Shown one piece after another: positions 7,077-14,806 of a stretch of 19,620 bases of DNA. Numbering within the stretch: position 1 is the stretch's first letter; each line of letters starts with the position of its first letter. The DNA is from Acidobacteria bacterium UBA7540 (GTDB lineage Bacteria > Acidobacteriota > Terriglobia > UBA7540), in NCBI GenBank assembly GCA_002478145.1, contig DLMI01000140.1, positions 1-19,620 on the forward strand, in the 5' to 3' direction. Below the pieces are notes generated by a model that saw only the letters and a list, made by a program, of their open reading frames with translations, was not told where the DNA came from and made no database searches. The translations under genes were made by a program, and so were the position numbers.

Positions 7077-9029
7077 TCAGTTCTTCTTCTTGTCGTCGCT
7101 ATCCACCACTTCTGCGTCGATCACTTCGCCGTCGCCCTTCGATTTGCCCGCTGGACCCGCGGCTCCGCTGGCCGAGGTTGAAGCTCCAGGGGCGCTGCCA
7201 GGGGCCTCTTGCGCCGCGCGCGCGGTAGACGCCTGCTTGTACATCGCTTCTGCCAGCTTGTGCGAGGCTGAGGTCAGTCGGTCCACGGCCGCGTTGATCT
7301 TCGAGATGTCGCCTTCCTGGAGCGTTTTCTTGGCATCTTCCAGGGCGGATTCAATGTTCTTGGCGTCGCTTTCAGAAATCTTATCGCGGTTTTCCTTCAG
7401 CAGCTTCTCCACGGAGTACACCATTGAGTCGGCCTTGTTCTTGACTTCGATTTCTTCCTTGCGCCGCCGATCTTCATCCGCGTGGAGTTCGCCTTCCTTA
7501 GTCACCCGCTCCACTTCCTCCTTGCTGAGCCCGCTCGAAGAAGTGATGGTTATCTTCTGTTCCTGACCCGTGCCGAGGTCCTTGGCGGAAACGTTCAGAA
7601 TGCCATTCGCGTCGATATCAAATGTCACCTCAATCTGCGGGATGCCCCTCGGCGCAGGCGGAATTCCCACCAGGTGGAACTTGCCCAGCGTCCGGTTGTC
7701 GCGCGCCATCGGGCGCTCGCCTTGCAGGACATGAATTTCAACCGAAGTCTGGCTGTCCGCAGCCGTGGAGAAGGTTTCATTCTTTTTGGTCGGAATCGTG
7801 GTGTTGCGTTGGATGAGCGGAGTCATCACGCCGCCCAGGGTTTCAACGCCCAGCGTCAGGGGAGTAACGTCCAACAGCAGCAAGTCCTTCACTTCGCCGC
7901 CCAGCACGCCCGCCTGGACCGCCGCGCCCACCGCCACCACCTCGTCCGGGTTAACGCCTTTGTGCGGCTCCTTGCCATAGAAAATGTCCTTGACGATCTG
8001 TTGCACGCGCGGGATGCGCGTGGACCCGCCCACCAGCACCACCTCATCAATCTTGTCGGGAGTCAGGGAGGCGTCGGTAAGCGCCTGCTTCACCGGGCCC
8101 ACGGAACGTTGGAAGATGTCCTCGCACATCTGTTCGAAGCGCCCCCGGGTCAACTTCAGGTTCAGGTGCTTTGGACCCGATGCATCCGCGGTGACGAACG
8201 GCAAATTGATGTCACTCTCCAGAACCGTCGAAAGTTCCATCTTGGCTTTTTCAGCAGCTTCTTTGAGGCGTTGCAGCGCCATGCGATCCTTGGAAAGATC
8301 GATGCCTTGGTCCTTGCGGAACTCGTCCACAATCCAGTCCATGATGCGTTTGTCGATGTCGTCGCCACCCAGGTGCGTGTCGCCGTTCGTGGACTTCACC
8401 TCCACGACGCCCTCTCCAACCTCAAGGATTGAAATATCGAAGGTCCCGCCCCCGAAGTCGTAAACGGCTATTGTCTCGTCCCGCTTTTTGTCCAAGCCGT
8501 AGGCCAGCGCGGCCGCCGTGGGCTCATTTACGATGCGCAGGACTTCCAAGCCAGCAATCTTTCCGGAGTCCTTGGTGGCTTGGCGCTGAGAGTCATTGAA
8601 ATAAGCTGGGACGGTGATGACCGCCTGTGTCACCTTCTCGCCAAGGTATTGCTCAGCCGAATCCTTCATTTTCTGAAGGATCATGGCGGAGATTTCCGGA
8701 GGCGAGTATTCCTTACCCTGGGCGACCACCCGAACGTCACCATTGGGTCCTGACACAACCTTGTACGGGACGGTTTTGATTTCGCTCTGCACCTCATTGA
8801 ACCGACGACCCATGAAACGCTTGATCGAATAAACAGTATTCTCGGGGTTGGTGACGGCCTGCCGCTTTGCCACTTGCCCAACCAGCCGTTCGCCGGACTT
8901 GGTAAAGGCCACGACCGACGGGGTGGTGCGTCCCCCCTCAGGGTTAGTAATGACAACGGGATCCCCGCCTTCCATTACTGCGACCACGGAGTTGGTAGTC
9001 CCAAGGTCAATTCCGATTATCTTGCCCAT
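7077..9029 (-). CDS. dnaK: Chaperone protein DnaK (Hsp70)
   Basis: 650 aa, full length. The nucleotide-binding domain occupies residues ~1-380 with [14 protein letters not shown] at the start, the phosphate-2 motif DFGGGTFD and the adenosine motif VGGSTRIP. The substrate-binding domain follows (~390-500), then the helical lid and a disordered Ala/Gly/Ser-rich tail ending in [10 protein letters not shown]. The start is well supported by GAGGAGG and AGGAT upstream. It is cytosolic and works with DnaJ and GrpE; no grpE is present in this window. The gene heads a minus-strand locus ending in hspR, and its promoter carries a HAIR-like site, so HspR control is likely. Confidence 0.98.
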   Translation of the reverse strand: MGKIIGIDLGTTNSVVAVMEGGDPVVITNPEGGRTTPSVVAFTKSGERLVGQVAKRQAVTNPENTVYSIKRFMGRRFNEVQSEIKTVPYKVVSGPNGDVRVVAQGKEYSPPEISAMILQKMKDSAEQYLGEKVTQAVITVPAYFNDSQRQATKDSGKIAGLEVLRIVNEPTAAALAYGLDKKRDETIAVYDFGGGTFDISILEVGEGVVEVKSTNGDTHLGGDDIDKRIMDWIVDEFRKDQGIDLSKDRMALQRLKEAAEKAKMELSTVLESDINLPFVTADASGPKHLNLKLTRGRFEQMCEDIFQRSVGPVKQALTDASLTPDKIDEVVLVGGSTRIPRVQQIVKDIFYGKEPHKGVNPDEVVAVGAAVQAGVLGGEVKDLLLLDVTPLTLGVETLGGVMTPLIQRNTTIPTKKNETFSTAADSQTSVEIHVLQGERPMARDNRTLGKFHLVGIPPAPRGIPQIEVTFDIDANGILNVSAKDLGTGQEQKITITSSSGLSKEEVERVTKEGELHADEDRRRKEEIEVKNKADSMVYSVEKLLKENRDKISESDAKNIESALEDAKKTLQEGDISKINAAVDRLTSASHKLAEAMYKQASTARAAQEAPGSAPGASTSASGAAGPAGKSKGDGEVIDAEVVDSDDKKKN

Positions 9030-9123
9030 ATCCTGAATTCCTCCTCAGTGGATGAGTGCCCAACCAGGGTTCACTACCACATTCAACAGTTTAGATGGAA
9101 AAATCCATCCATTAGTTCCACCC

Positions 9124-9154
9124 TATAATGAAAGTTGAGTGCGCGAATGTCAAT
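9124..9154 (-). promoter_or_regulatory. dnaK promoter with overlapping HAIR-like HspR operator
   Basis: On the minus strand, TTGACA (9153-9148) and CATTAT (9130-9125) are separated by exactly 17 bases and look like a sigma-70-type promoter about 95 bp before the dnaK start. Over the same bases lies ATTGACA-N7-ACTCAAC, close to the HAIR consensus CTTGAGT-N7-ACTCAAG: the right half-site matches at six of seven positions, the left is weaker. The repressor would cover the -35 and spacer. A small hairpin, GATGGA-(N4)-TCCATC at 9094-9109, falls in the predicted 5' leader. Confidence 0.6.
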
Positions 9155-9277
9155 AGAAATCTGCACTGCCTTTTCAAACCGTTAAGAATAAACCACTTGC
9201 CTGAAAACTTAGAAAATCGCTCAAAATGGGGTTATTTGAAGCTAGCAGGGCTGGACAGCATTCTCGCTGCGAATAAA

Positions 9278-9310
9278 CAGACTACCCCAGTCTGGTTTTG
9301 GTTTATTATT
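9278..9310 (+). terminator. Terminator-like hairpin in the queF leader
   Basis: CAGACT-(ACCCC)-AGTCTG (9278-9294) is followed by a T-rich run (GTTTTGGTTTATTATT) and lies only 20 bases before the queF start. Such a hairpin directly upstream of a gene suggests attenuation; queF genes in other bacteria are often under preQ1 riboswitches. I could not match the upstream bases to a known preQ1 aptamer, so regulation by preQ1 is only a possibility. It could also simply end an upstream transcript. Confidence 0.4.
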
Positions 9311-9329
9311 GAATCCAGGGAGGTTAAAC

Positions 9330-9740
9330 ATGCCTAGGAAAACTCACCAGCCCCAATATACTGCTGAACACGCCGGTGCAGGGGTTCGCGCAAAGCTGCC
9401 AGAAATCGAGACTTGGCCCAACCAGTACAGTGGCTATGAGATCACGATTTCGATCCCCGAGTACACCTCCATCTGCCCGCGGACCGGACTGCCGGACTTC
9501 GGGACCATCACCCTTCATTACCTTCCCGACAAGCTGTGCTTGGAGTTGAAGTCATTGAAGTACTATATTCTTGCGTACCGAAATTTAGGCATTTTCTATG
9601 AGAACGCCGTAAACCGCATCCTGGATGATGTCGCCCGCGCCTGCCGCCCCAAGTGGGCTGTGGTGCGCGGCGAGTTCACCGCACGCGGCGGCATGCACAC
9701 CACCATCGAGGCCCGCTACCCGAGGAAAGGTAGATCGTAA
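9330..9740 (+). CDS. queF: NADPH-dependent 7-cyano-7-deazaguanine reductase QueF
   Basis: 136 aa, the length of the short (unimodular) QueF type. It has the nitrile-reductase signature: the catalytic Cys in TSICPRTGLPDFGTI, the substrate-binding Glu in LELKSLKYY, and YRNLGIFYENAVNRILDD. It reduces preQ0 to preQ1 in the queuosine tRNA-modification pathway. GGGAGG seven bases upstream fixes the ATG at 9330; the ATG at 9309 has no such site. It is divergent from dnaK, and no other queuosine gene is nearby. A terminator-like hairpin stands in its leader. Confidence 0.95.
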   Translation: MPRKTHQPQYTAEHAGAGVRAKLPEIETWPNQYSGYEITISIPEYTSICPRTGLPDFGTITLHYLPDKLCLELKSLKYYILAYRNLGIFYENAVNRILDDVARACRPKWAVVRGEFTARGGMHTTIEARYPRKGRS

Positions 9741-9803
9741 GTGCGAGGTGTCGCCCAGCAACGTTCCAGAGAATACGGTGGTGGGTCAGTTTGTGATCCG
9801 ACG

Positions 9804-9983
9804 TTAGTCTTCGGGTTTGTCCGCAACGGCAGCCGCGCTGCGGTAGGGTGGCCGGGGTTTCTTCGGTGAAGTCACATAGGCATGCGGATCATCTTCGGGT
9901 AAGTGTGGCTTTCTTCTGAGAAGGCGTTTGATCTTTTCGACCGCCGCGCTGAGTCGGCTATCCTTGGAGTGCGCCATAATCAT
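9804..9983 (-). CDS. Small basic/acidic hypothetical protein, 59 aa
   Basis: 59 aa beginning MIMAHSKDSRLSAAVEKIKR. A short amphipathic helix with a Lys/Arg cluster (KIKRLLRRKP) is followed by a Pro-rich, probably unstructured part (EDDPHAYVTSPKKPRPPYR). AGGTGA six bases before the ATG at 9983 supports translation; a second ATG at 9977 is possible. I do not recognise the family. It lies on the same strand as, and 113 bp downstream of, the zinc-ribbon-like protein gene, and is convergent with queF. It is easily missed because of its size. Confidence 0.55.
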   Translation of the reverse strand: MIMAHSKDSRLSAAVEKIKRLLRRKPHLPEDDPHAYVTSPKKPRPPYRSAAAVADKPED

Positions 9984-10096
9984 TCTCGTTCACCTGTAAT
10001 CGTATCATTTCCTCACCGCAAGAATTTGAAGTCCATACTGACCCACTACCCAGAATCCTGCTTCCCCGCAGGCGCCGCGGTTTACACACTTACCCG

Positions 10097-10405
10097 TTAA
10101 TCTAAGTCAATTTCCTTGAGGGGAGGTCCGGCAGGCACGTCTTTGGTCTTCTCGAGCGCCTCTTTGAATCGTCGCTCCAGTAGTTCGGATTTGATCTTTT
10201 CCTCTTCGGCGCTTTGTTTGAAGAGGCTTTCGCGGCGCTCAGCTTCTTTCTTGAGGAGTTGAGAAGCGTGATCCAGGTCGGGAGCTTTGGCTGGTCTTGG
10301 CGGCGGTTCGTGGAAGAGAACCTTACCAAGCTCTGTATCCACTTCCAGCCGCGCCCCGCAGCATGGACAGACAACTTCCGCCGTTTTTGGCCTCTGCTTA
10401 TTCAT
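10097..10405 (-). CDS. Small zinc-ribbon-like, coiled-coil protein of unknown function
   Basis: 102 aa. The N-terminus has a Cys-x-x-Cys in VVCPCCGARLEVD, like one knuckle of a zinc ribbon, and the second half is a long charged helix (LKKEAERRESLFKQSAEEEKIKSELLERRFKEALEKT, positions about 50-88), probably a coiled coil. No second CxxC is visible, so metal binding would need a dimer. No function can be assigned. The ATG has an AGG directly before it, too close for a good ribosome binding site. The gene lies downstream of the Kdo hydroxylase, 211 bp away, on the same strand. Confidence 0.75.
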   Translation of the reverse strand: MNKQRPKTAEVVCPCCGARLEVDTELGKVLFHEPPPRPAKAPDLDHASQLLKKEAERRESLFKQSAEEEKIKSELLERRFKEALEKTKDVPAGPPLKEIDLD

Positions 10406-10459
10406 CCTGATTTCTTATGATATATGCCGGAAGGTCCCCAGTCAATCCACGGATCTACG

Positions 10460-10483
10460 CGTGGCGGCAAACGACTCGCCACG
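10460..10483. other. Hairpin in the gap downstream of the Kdo hydroxylase gene
   Basis: CGTGGCG and CGCCACG form a 7-bp stem around a 10-nt loop. It is about 135 bases past the stop of the minus-strand hydroxylase gene. No T-run follows on either strand. The rest of 10406-10616 shows nothing recognisable. Confidence 0.3.
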
Positions 10484-10616
10484 TAGGCCCACCATTGCCA
10501 GCCGGAGCTTGTTCATTTGAAGACGCACGGCGGGATTCAAGCTCCTCGGTACGAGAACCAGTTTAAACAAGCTTTTTCAGACGCACTTTGGAAGGGCGCT
10601 TCTGGTCCTAACTGTC

Positions 10617-11537
10617 TCAAGGATCGCCGAAAGTCAGCGGGCAGCCCGCGATACGTTCCAGGACTCTGACCGGGGCCTTTTCAGGCAAAACCAGGGCACT
10701 CTTCGAAATGATGAAAGTCTGTTCCAGAGCGAACTGTCCGGAGAGAACCGCATGGCTGACCATGTCCGTAAACGCCAACCACGTGGATTGGGGCGGAAAC
10801 TCCCATTGCGTCCGCGAGCACATTTCCTGGAATTCCTGGCTCGCCTTGAGGAAGTGATGGAAGCGCAACATCCAGTCGTCGTAAGGAGACCGCGCCAGGC
10901 TGTGAAGTCCCGCCGCTCGCGCGAGCTTTGTCAGGACCCTCTTTGGCCCGGAAGCTATTCCCCTGGGAAGCGGCATTCCGCCAGCTCCAGCGAACCGCGC
11001 TACGAGATTCTCGAAAGTCTCGGAAGTCACCCACACCCGAGGCTCGGTTGGGCTGATGTTGCTAAACACCCGTAGGATTCTATTCCCATTGGAGGGCCGG
11101 GTTGGAAATGAGTCCACATGCAGGAGGTCGTTACGCGCGCGTAGGCGGATTTGCCGGCCTGCCTCCTGCTGCGGCCGAAAGCTGGCAAAGTCCGCCGTCC
11201 CCAACCCCGCATAGGGAGACAAGAGCTGCCGCGTGAACCCAATGACCTTTTGGGAGTACTGCCGCATGATCGCGTGCAGCCTTTCCTTGTCGGAGTTGCG
11301 TCCTTGGGCGTACCCCGTAAGCCGGTCCGAGAGCGGACGGTAGGCAATGTTCTTGTGGTACCCCGCATTGCTCTGTTTCTGGCCCAGCAGGAACTGCACT
11401 TCGCCTTGAGGTAATTCAAAAGGAGTTTTTGCGAAAAAGAGGATGTTTCCTTCTTCCAGGCGGGCACAACACCACCGCCCGTGTTCTTCCGGCGGTACAT
11501 CCTCCAAAGCATTCGGCAGTTGGATGAGCTGAGTCAT
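10617..11537 (-). CDS. kdoO: Kdo hydroxylase (KdoO-like Fe(II)/2-oxoglutarate dioxygenase)
   Basis: 306 aa, the usual size for the family. It has the characteristic core LLHVDSFPTRP followed by GNRILRVFSNISP, then SPYDDWMLRFHHFLK and FTDMVSHAVLSGQFALEQTF. H140 and D142 are the likely first two iron ligands and H272 a candidate for the third. Known KdoO enzymes hydroxylate the 3-deoxy-D-manno-octulosonic acid of lipopolysaccharide to the Ko form at the inner membrane surface; the substrate here is inferred. GGGAGAG just upstream of the ATG supports the start. The gene is divergent from rpmH and no other LPS gene is nearby. Confidence 0.85.
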   Translation of the reverse strand: MTQLIQLPNALEDVPPEEHGRWCCARLEEGNILFFAKTPFELPQGEVQFLLGQKQSNAGYHKNIAYRPLSDRLTGYAQGRNSDKERLHAIMRQYSQKVIGFTRQLLSPYAGLGTADFASFRPQQEAGRQIRLRARNDLLHVDSFPTRPSNGNRILRVFSNISPTEPRVWVTSETFENLVARFAGAGGMPLPRGIASGPKRVLTKLARAAGLHSLARSPYDDWMLRFHHFLKASQEFQEMCSRTQWEFPPQSTWLAFTDMVSHAVLSGQFALEQTFIISKSALVLPEKAPVRVLERIAGCPLTFGDP

Positions 11538-11637
11538 CTTTCTCTCCCAAGTTGTAATGCGGCCAATGCCCCGTATCTTCTCATAAGGTTAACCCGAAAC
11601 CTGTCGAATTCCAAGAGGGTCGTGCTCAAACCGAGCC

Positions 11638-11667
11638 TTGACTTGTTGTAAGGCATCGGGTTATGTT
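11638..11667 (+). promoter_or_regulatory. Probable promoter of the rpmH-mnmE cluster
   Basis: TTGACT (11638-11643), an 18-bp spacer and TATGTT (11662-11667) give a plausible sigma-70-type promoter about 47 bases before the rpmH start. It lies in the intergenic space shared with the divergent Kdo hydroxylase gene. The -10 is only four of six to consensus. Confidence 0.45.
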
Positions 11668-11713
11668 TCTAGATTGCCCTTGAGGGCCGAAATCTAACAG
11701 GGAGTATGGCCGT

Positions 11714-11848
11714 TTGAAACGGACCTTTCAACCTAACCGTAGGCGCCGAGCCAAGACACATGGATTCCGCGTGCGCATGAGGACCCCGGGAGGCCGCAAC
11801 GTGTTAAAGCGTCGGCGTCTAAAGGGCCGTCATCGCCTGACTCCATAA
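11714..11848 (+). CDS. rpmH: 50S ribosomal protein L34 (TTG start)
   Basis: 44 aa, the standard length of L34, and nearly all of it is diagnostic: [18 protein letters not shown], then [17 protein letters not shown] and KGRHRLTP. It is an extremely basic large-subunit protein. The start must be TTG at 11714, because the ATG at 11706 is in another frame that stops at once and no other start is in frame; AGGGAG nine bases upstream supports it. It is followed 8 bp later by rnpA, the canonical rpmH-rnpA order found in most bacteria. Confidence 0.95.
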   Translation: MKRTFQPNRRRRAKTHGFRVRMRTPGGRNVLKRRRLKGRHRLTP

Positions 11849-11856
11849 GAGCTCAT

Positions 11857-12231
11857 TTGGCATCTCAAGCTTTTCCCAAGAGTTTCCGGCTGCTCCGCCG
11901 AGGCGATTTTCGGCGAGTCTATGACGAAGGGCATCGCCGGAGCGCCCCATTATGCACGGTCTTTATTCGACCCAATGGGTTACTGCAATCTCGTTTTGGG
12001 GTCACGACACCAGCGCGCCTGGGAAATGCCGTATTGCGCAATCGGCTGAAGCGCCGTTTGCGAGAAGTATTTCGGCTGCACCGCGCACACCTGCCGGGCG
12101 GCTGGGACATACTGGTGAATCCCCGCGAGTCGGTGGCAAAGGTCCCATTTCGGACTCTGGAAGGGGAAGTTCTGAGGCTTTTCCCCAGCCAGCTTCCTCC
12201 GGGAGTTTCCGAGGAGTTGCGCGCCAAGTGA
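11857..12231 (+). CDS. rnpA: Ribonuclease P protein component (TTG start)
   Basis: 124 aa. The RNase P protein signature is present: FRLLRRGDFRRVYDEG at the N-terminus and the RNR motif in GNAVLRNRLKRRLREVFR. It binds the RNase P RNA and helps process pre-tRNA 5' ends. The start is taken as TTG at 11857, with AAGAG upstream; there is no earlier in-frame ATG after rpmH. Its TGA overlaps the GTG of yidD (GTGA), indicating translational coupling. Confidence 0.93.
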   Translation: MASQAFPKSFRLLRRGDFRRVYDEGHRRSAPLCTVFIRPNGLLQSRFGVTTPARLGNAVLRNRLKRRLREVFRLHRAHLPGGWDILVNPRESVAKVPFRTLEGEVLRLFPSQLPPGVSEELRAK

Positions 12232-12437
12232 AGTTCATTACGCTGGGTCTGATTAAGTTTTACCAGGCTTGCCTTTCTCCCATCATACCGTCTTCCTGCC
12301 GTTTCTACCCATCCTGTTCAGCTTACGCGTATGAAGCGGTTGAGAGGTGGGGCGCCTGGCGGGGAATTCATATGGCGCTTGGCCGGCTCATGCGCTGCCG
12401 GCCATTTGGGGGCCAAGGGTTCGACCCAGTGCCCTGA
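12228..12437 (+). CDS. yidD: Membrane protein insertion efficiency factor YidD (GTG start)
   Basis: 69 aa, typical length. The conserved core is intact: LIKFYQACLSPIIPSSCRFYPSCSAYAYEAV with three Cys, then RCRPFGGQGFDPVP at the end. YidD is a small inner-membrane-associated protein that assists YidC. The GTG start overlaps the rnpA stop by four bases. It was identified by reading this frame directly between rnpA and yidC. Confidence 0.95.
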   Translation: MKFITLGLIKFYQACLSPIIPSSCRFYPSCSAYAYEAVERWGAWRGIHMALGRLMRCRPFGGQGFDPVP

Positions 12438-12476
12438 CTTCACGTTTGAAGTTGCCGGGTCCAGCGTGTTCGTTTC

Positions 12477-12504
12477 GTAGGGGCGGTTCGCGAACCGCCC
12501 TTAC
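12477..12504. repeat. GTAGGGGCGG palindromic repeat between yidD and yidC
   Basis: The centre (12481-12500) is a perfect 20-bp palindrome, GGGCGGTTCG and its complement; the outer GTA and TAC also pair, leaving one mismatched pair. It begins with the same ten bases, GTAGGGGCGG, as the element inside mnmE at 15896-15945. In RNA it would form a strong stem 40 bases after yidD without a T-run, so it may modulate expression or stability without terminating. Confidence 0.7.
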
Positions 12505-12548
12505 GGTCGGGACCCCGAGGCCCGGAAGCTGAGATTTGAGGACATTCC

Positions 12549-14237
12549 GTGGACCAAGAAAAACGGGTGCTGGCCGCATTCGCACTCTCCTTCGTGATGC
12601 TGTTGCTTTGGCGCGTTTTCTTTGTTAAGGAACCGCCCCCTTCGCCATCTTCCAAGTCCATTTCTACGGCGCAGACCCAACCGGCTACGGAGAAAACATC
12701 CGCCGCAGCAGTAAGCCCCCGGCTTCCTCCATCCATTCCGGTTATTGAAGGCAGTAAGCCAGAAGACATCGTCGTCGAAAGCGACCTTTATACGGTGACC
12801 TTTTCCACGCGGGGCGCGGTCGTGGAGAGTTGGATACTCAAGAAATATCGCGACGCAAAAGAAGCCCCCCTGGATGTCATCGATGACGAGGCGTGCGGAA
12901 AGCTCGGCTTCCCCATGAGCCTGAGCGTTGGTGATGGCGAGCTCGCGAGCAAGCTGAACTCAGCGCTCTATGTTGCAACGCCCTCCGGCGTGACGCTGAA
13001 GGCACCCGTCAAGGTCGAGTTCACCTACAGCGATGGCAAGGTGCAGGCGCACAAAGCTTTTACTTTAGGGACGGGTTATGAGGTCCACGCCGAAGTGAGC
13101 GTAGTTGAAGGAGGCCGCTACTTGCCCATGGAGGTCGCATGGCCGGGCGGGTTTGGGGACCACTCCTTGCCGCCCGCTGTTATCAATACCCTGACGCAAG
13201 GTGTTTACGGTTCCCTAGGTGATTTGAACACGGTGGCGCAACGGAAACTGACCACCGACCGGTTGGTCCCCGCCCCATTTCAGCTCGCGGGCTTGGAGGA
13301 CCGCTACTTCGCAGGAATTTTCCTGCCCGATTCTTCGGACGAGACCTTTCGGTTTGGCCGGCAGACTTGGACACCCACGGACTGGAAGGGGAAGGATTCT
13401 GATAGGCCCAGCCCGCTCTACGCACAGTTGGGGCAGGCGCAGCCGAAGCCTTTGGCCTTTCGGATGTTCGTGGGGCCGAAAGACCTGGAGGTGCTGCGCG
13501 CCGAAAAGCCCCCGCTGGATTCCCTGGTGGACTTCGGATGGTTCGCCTTCATTGCCAAACCTCTTTTCCTTGGCCTGCGCTTCATCTACGAGCGCTGGAC
13601 GCACAACTACGGCTGGGCGATTGTGCTCCTGACCGTGTTTATCAACTTCGCGTTGTTTCCGCTGAAATTGAAAAGCATTCGCTCGGGGCAGGAGATGCAG
13701 CGCATTGCCCCGCTCATAAAGAGCATCCAGGATAAATACAAGGGCACCAAGTTCAACGATCCACGCAAGCAGCGCATGAACGAGGAGGTCATGAAGCTCT
13801 ACAAGGAGCACGGCGTCAATCCCCTGGGCGGCTGCTTGCCGATGGCTCTCCAACTCCCCTTTCTGTACGGCTTTTACCGGGTGCTTGACCTGCCTATCGA
13901 ACTGCGTCACGCTCCCTGGATACTTTGGATCACGGACCTTTCAGCGCCGGATAGATTCCATCCCTTTGGGATTCCGCTTCCTATTCTGCCCACGGTTATG
14001 GTCATCACCATGTTCATCATGCAGAAAATGACTCCGGTGGCCAGCGCTGATCCCTCCCAGCAACGCATGATGATGTTCATGCCGATTGTTTTCGGCATCA
14101 TGTTCTATAATTTTGCCAGCGGCCTGGTTCTCTATTTTCTGACCGCCAACATCGTGGGGATTTTGCAGCAAGTTATGATCAACAAATTGATGCCGATCCC
14201 CCAGACCCTCCCGGCCCCAGCAAAACGCCCGAGGTGA
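12549..14237 (+). CDS. yidC: Membrane protein insertase YidC
   Basis: 562 aa. A first transmembrane helix (about residues 8-26, LAAFALSFVMLLLWRVFF), a low-complexity linker, the large periplasmic domain (~70-330) as in Gram-negative YidC, then the conserved insertase core with membrane segments (YGWAIVLLTVFINFALFPLK; NPLGGCLPMALQLPFLYGFY; ILPTVMVITMFIMQK; PIVFGIMFYNFASGLVLYFLTANIV). The core Arg appears in FPLKLKSIRSGQEMQ. It inserts proteins into the inner membrane with or without Sec. The GTG start at 12549 is supported by GAGGA upstream and MDQEKRVLAAF. Its TGA overlaps the GTG of the following gene. Confidence 0.97.
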   Translation: MDQEKRVLAAFALSFVMLLLWRVFFVKEPPPSPSSKSISTAQTQPATEKTSAAAVSPRLPPSIPVIEGSKPEDIVVESDLYTVTFSTRGAVVESWILKKYRDAKEAPLDVIDDEACGKLGFPMSLSVGDGELASKLNSALYVATPSGVTLKAPVKVEFTYSDGKVQAHKAFTLGTGYEVHAEVSVVEGGRYLPMEVAWPGGFGDHSLPPAVINTLTQGVYGSLGDLNTVAQRKLTTDRLVPAPFQLAGLEDRYFAGIFLPDSSDETFRFGRQTWTPTDWKGKDSDRPSPLYAQLGQAQPKPLAFRMFVGPKDLEVLRAEKPPLDSLVDFGWFAFIAKPLFLGLRFIYERWTHNYGWAIVLLTVFINFALFPLKLKSIRSGQEMQRIAPLIKSIQDKYKGTKFNDPRKQRMNEEVMKLYKEHGVNPLGGCLPMALQLPFLYGFYRVLDLPIELRHAPWILWITDLSAPDRFHPFGIPLPILPTVMVITMFIMQKMTPVASADPSQQRMMMFMPIVFGIMFYNFASGLVLYFLTANIVGILQQVMINKLMPIPQTLPAPAKRPR

Positions 14238-14791
14238 AAGACCGGCCTTCAATGGATACGCAGCCTGTCGCGCAGACCTCAACCCACGGGCTGGAGAACT
14301 ACCTTGCAGCCATTGACTCACTTCTGAATCAGATCATCCAACAGGGCGGGTTTGCGCTCTCCTTTGCAATTCACCCCGTGCTTCAGGAGTCATCGGACCT
14401 CGAGTCGCCGGAGTATGTAGCAGATTTTACGGGCGCGGACGCCGACCTCCTCTTGGAGCGGAATGGCGCCCTTCTGGACGCCCTCGAGCATGTAGTTCTG
14501 AAGGCGGCGCGATTGCGGGAAGAGCACCTCGGCAAAATCGCCTTCGACTGCAACGACTGGCGGCGAATGCGCACGGAAGAACTAAAACTCACTGCGCAAG
14601 TCGCCGCAGAACGGGTGCTGGAGAGCGGCGCTCCCTTTGCCTTAAGCCCCATGACCCCGCGGGAGAGGCGCATCATTCATCTGGCGCTGAGAGACCGGCC
14701 GAACCTCCGCACCGTAAGCGAAGGCGTGGGCCCCGAGCGCAAAGTCGTGATTCTGCCGGCCAGACCTCCCACCCAGGACAGCGGACGCTGA
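14234..14791 (+). CDS. Jag/KhpB-like RNA-binding protein (KH-R3H), no Jag-N domain
   Basis: 185 aa. A KH-like region (~25-110) is followed by an R3H domain with RRIIH and the ending SEGVGPERKVVILP. It occupies the Jag/SpoIIIJ-associated position after yidC. Two points differ from classical Jag: the N-terminal Jag-N domain is absent, and the KH loop where GRRG is expected reads ERNG (in LLLERNGALLDALEHVV), so the GxxG loop is degenerate. RNA binding may rest more on R3H. Start is GTG at 14234, overlapping yidC by four bases; the ATG at 14252 is an alternative. mnmE follows 15 bp later. Confidence 0.85.
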   Translation: MKDRPSMDTQPVAQTSTHGLENYLAAIDSLLNQIIQQGGFALSFAIHPVLQESSDLESPEYVADFTGADADLLLERNGALLDALEHVVLKAARLREEHLGKIAFDCNDWRRMRTEELKLTAQVAAERVLESGAPFALSPMTPRERRIIHLALRDRPNLRTVSEGVGPERKVVILPARPPTQDSGR

Positions 14792-14806
14792 GTCGCCAGT
14801 CTCCGC

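Noticed and set aside
7482..8432. 316-aa open frame opposite dnaK
   Set aside because: It is a shadow of the highly biased codon use of dnaK, rich in His, Arg and Gln, with no recognisable domain.
9030..9120. CIRCE operator upstream of dnaK
   Set aside because: Only a single GAGTGC-like half is visible (near 9054) without its inverted partner at nine bases; the HAIR-like site fits better.
10500..10540. 24-aa minus-strand peptide MNKLRLAMVGLRGES in the gap after the Kdo hydroxylase
   Set aside because: It is too short to judge, with no clear ribosome binding site and no known family.
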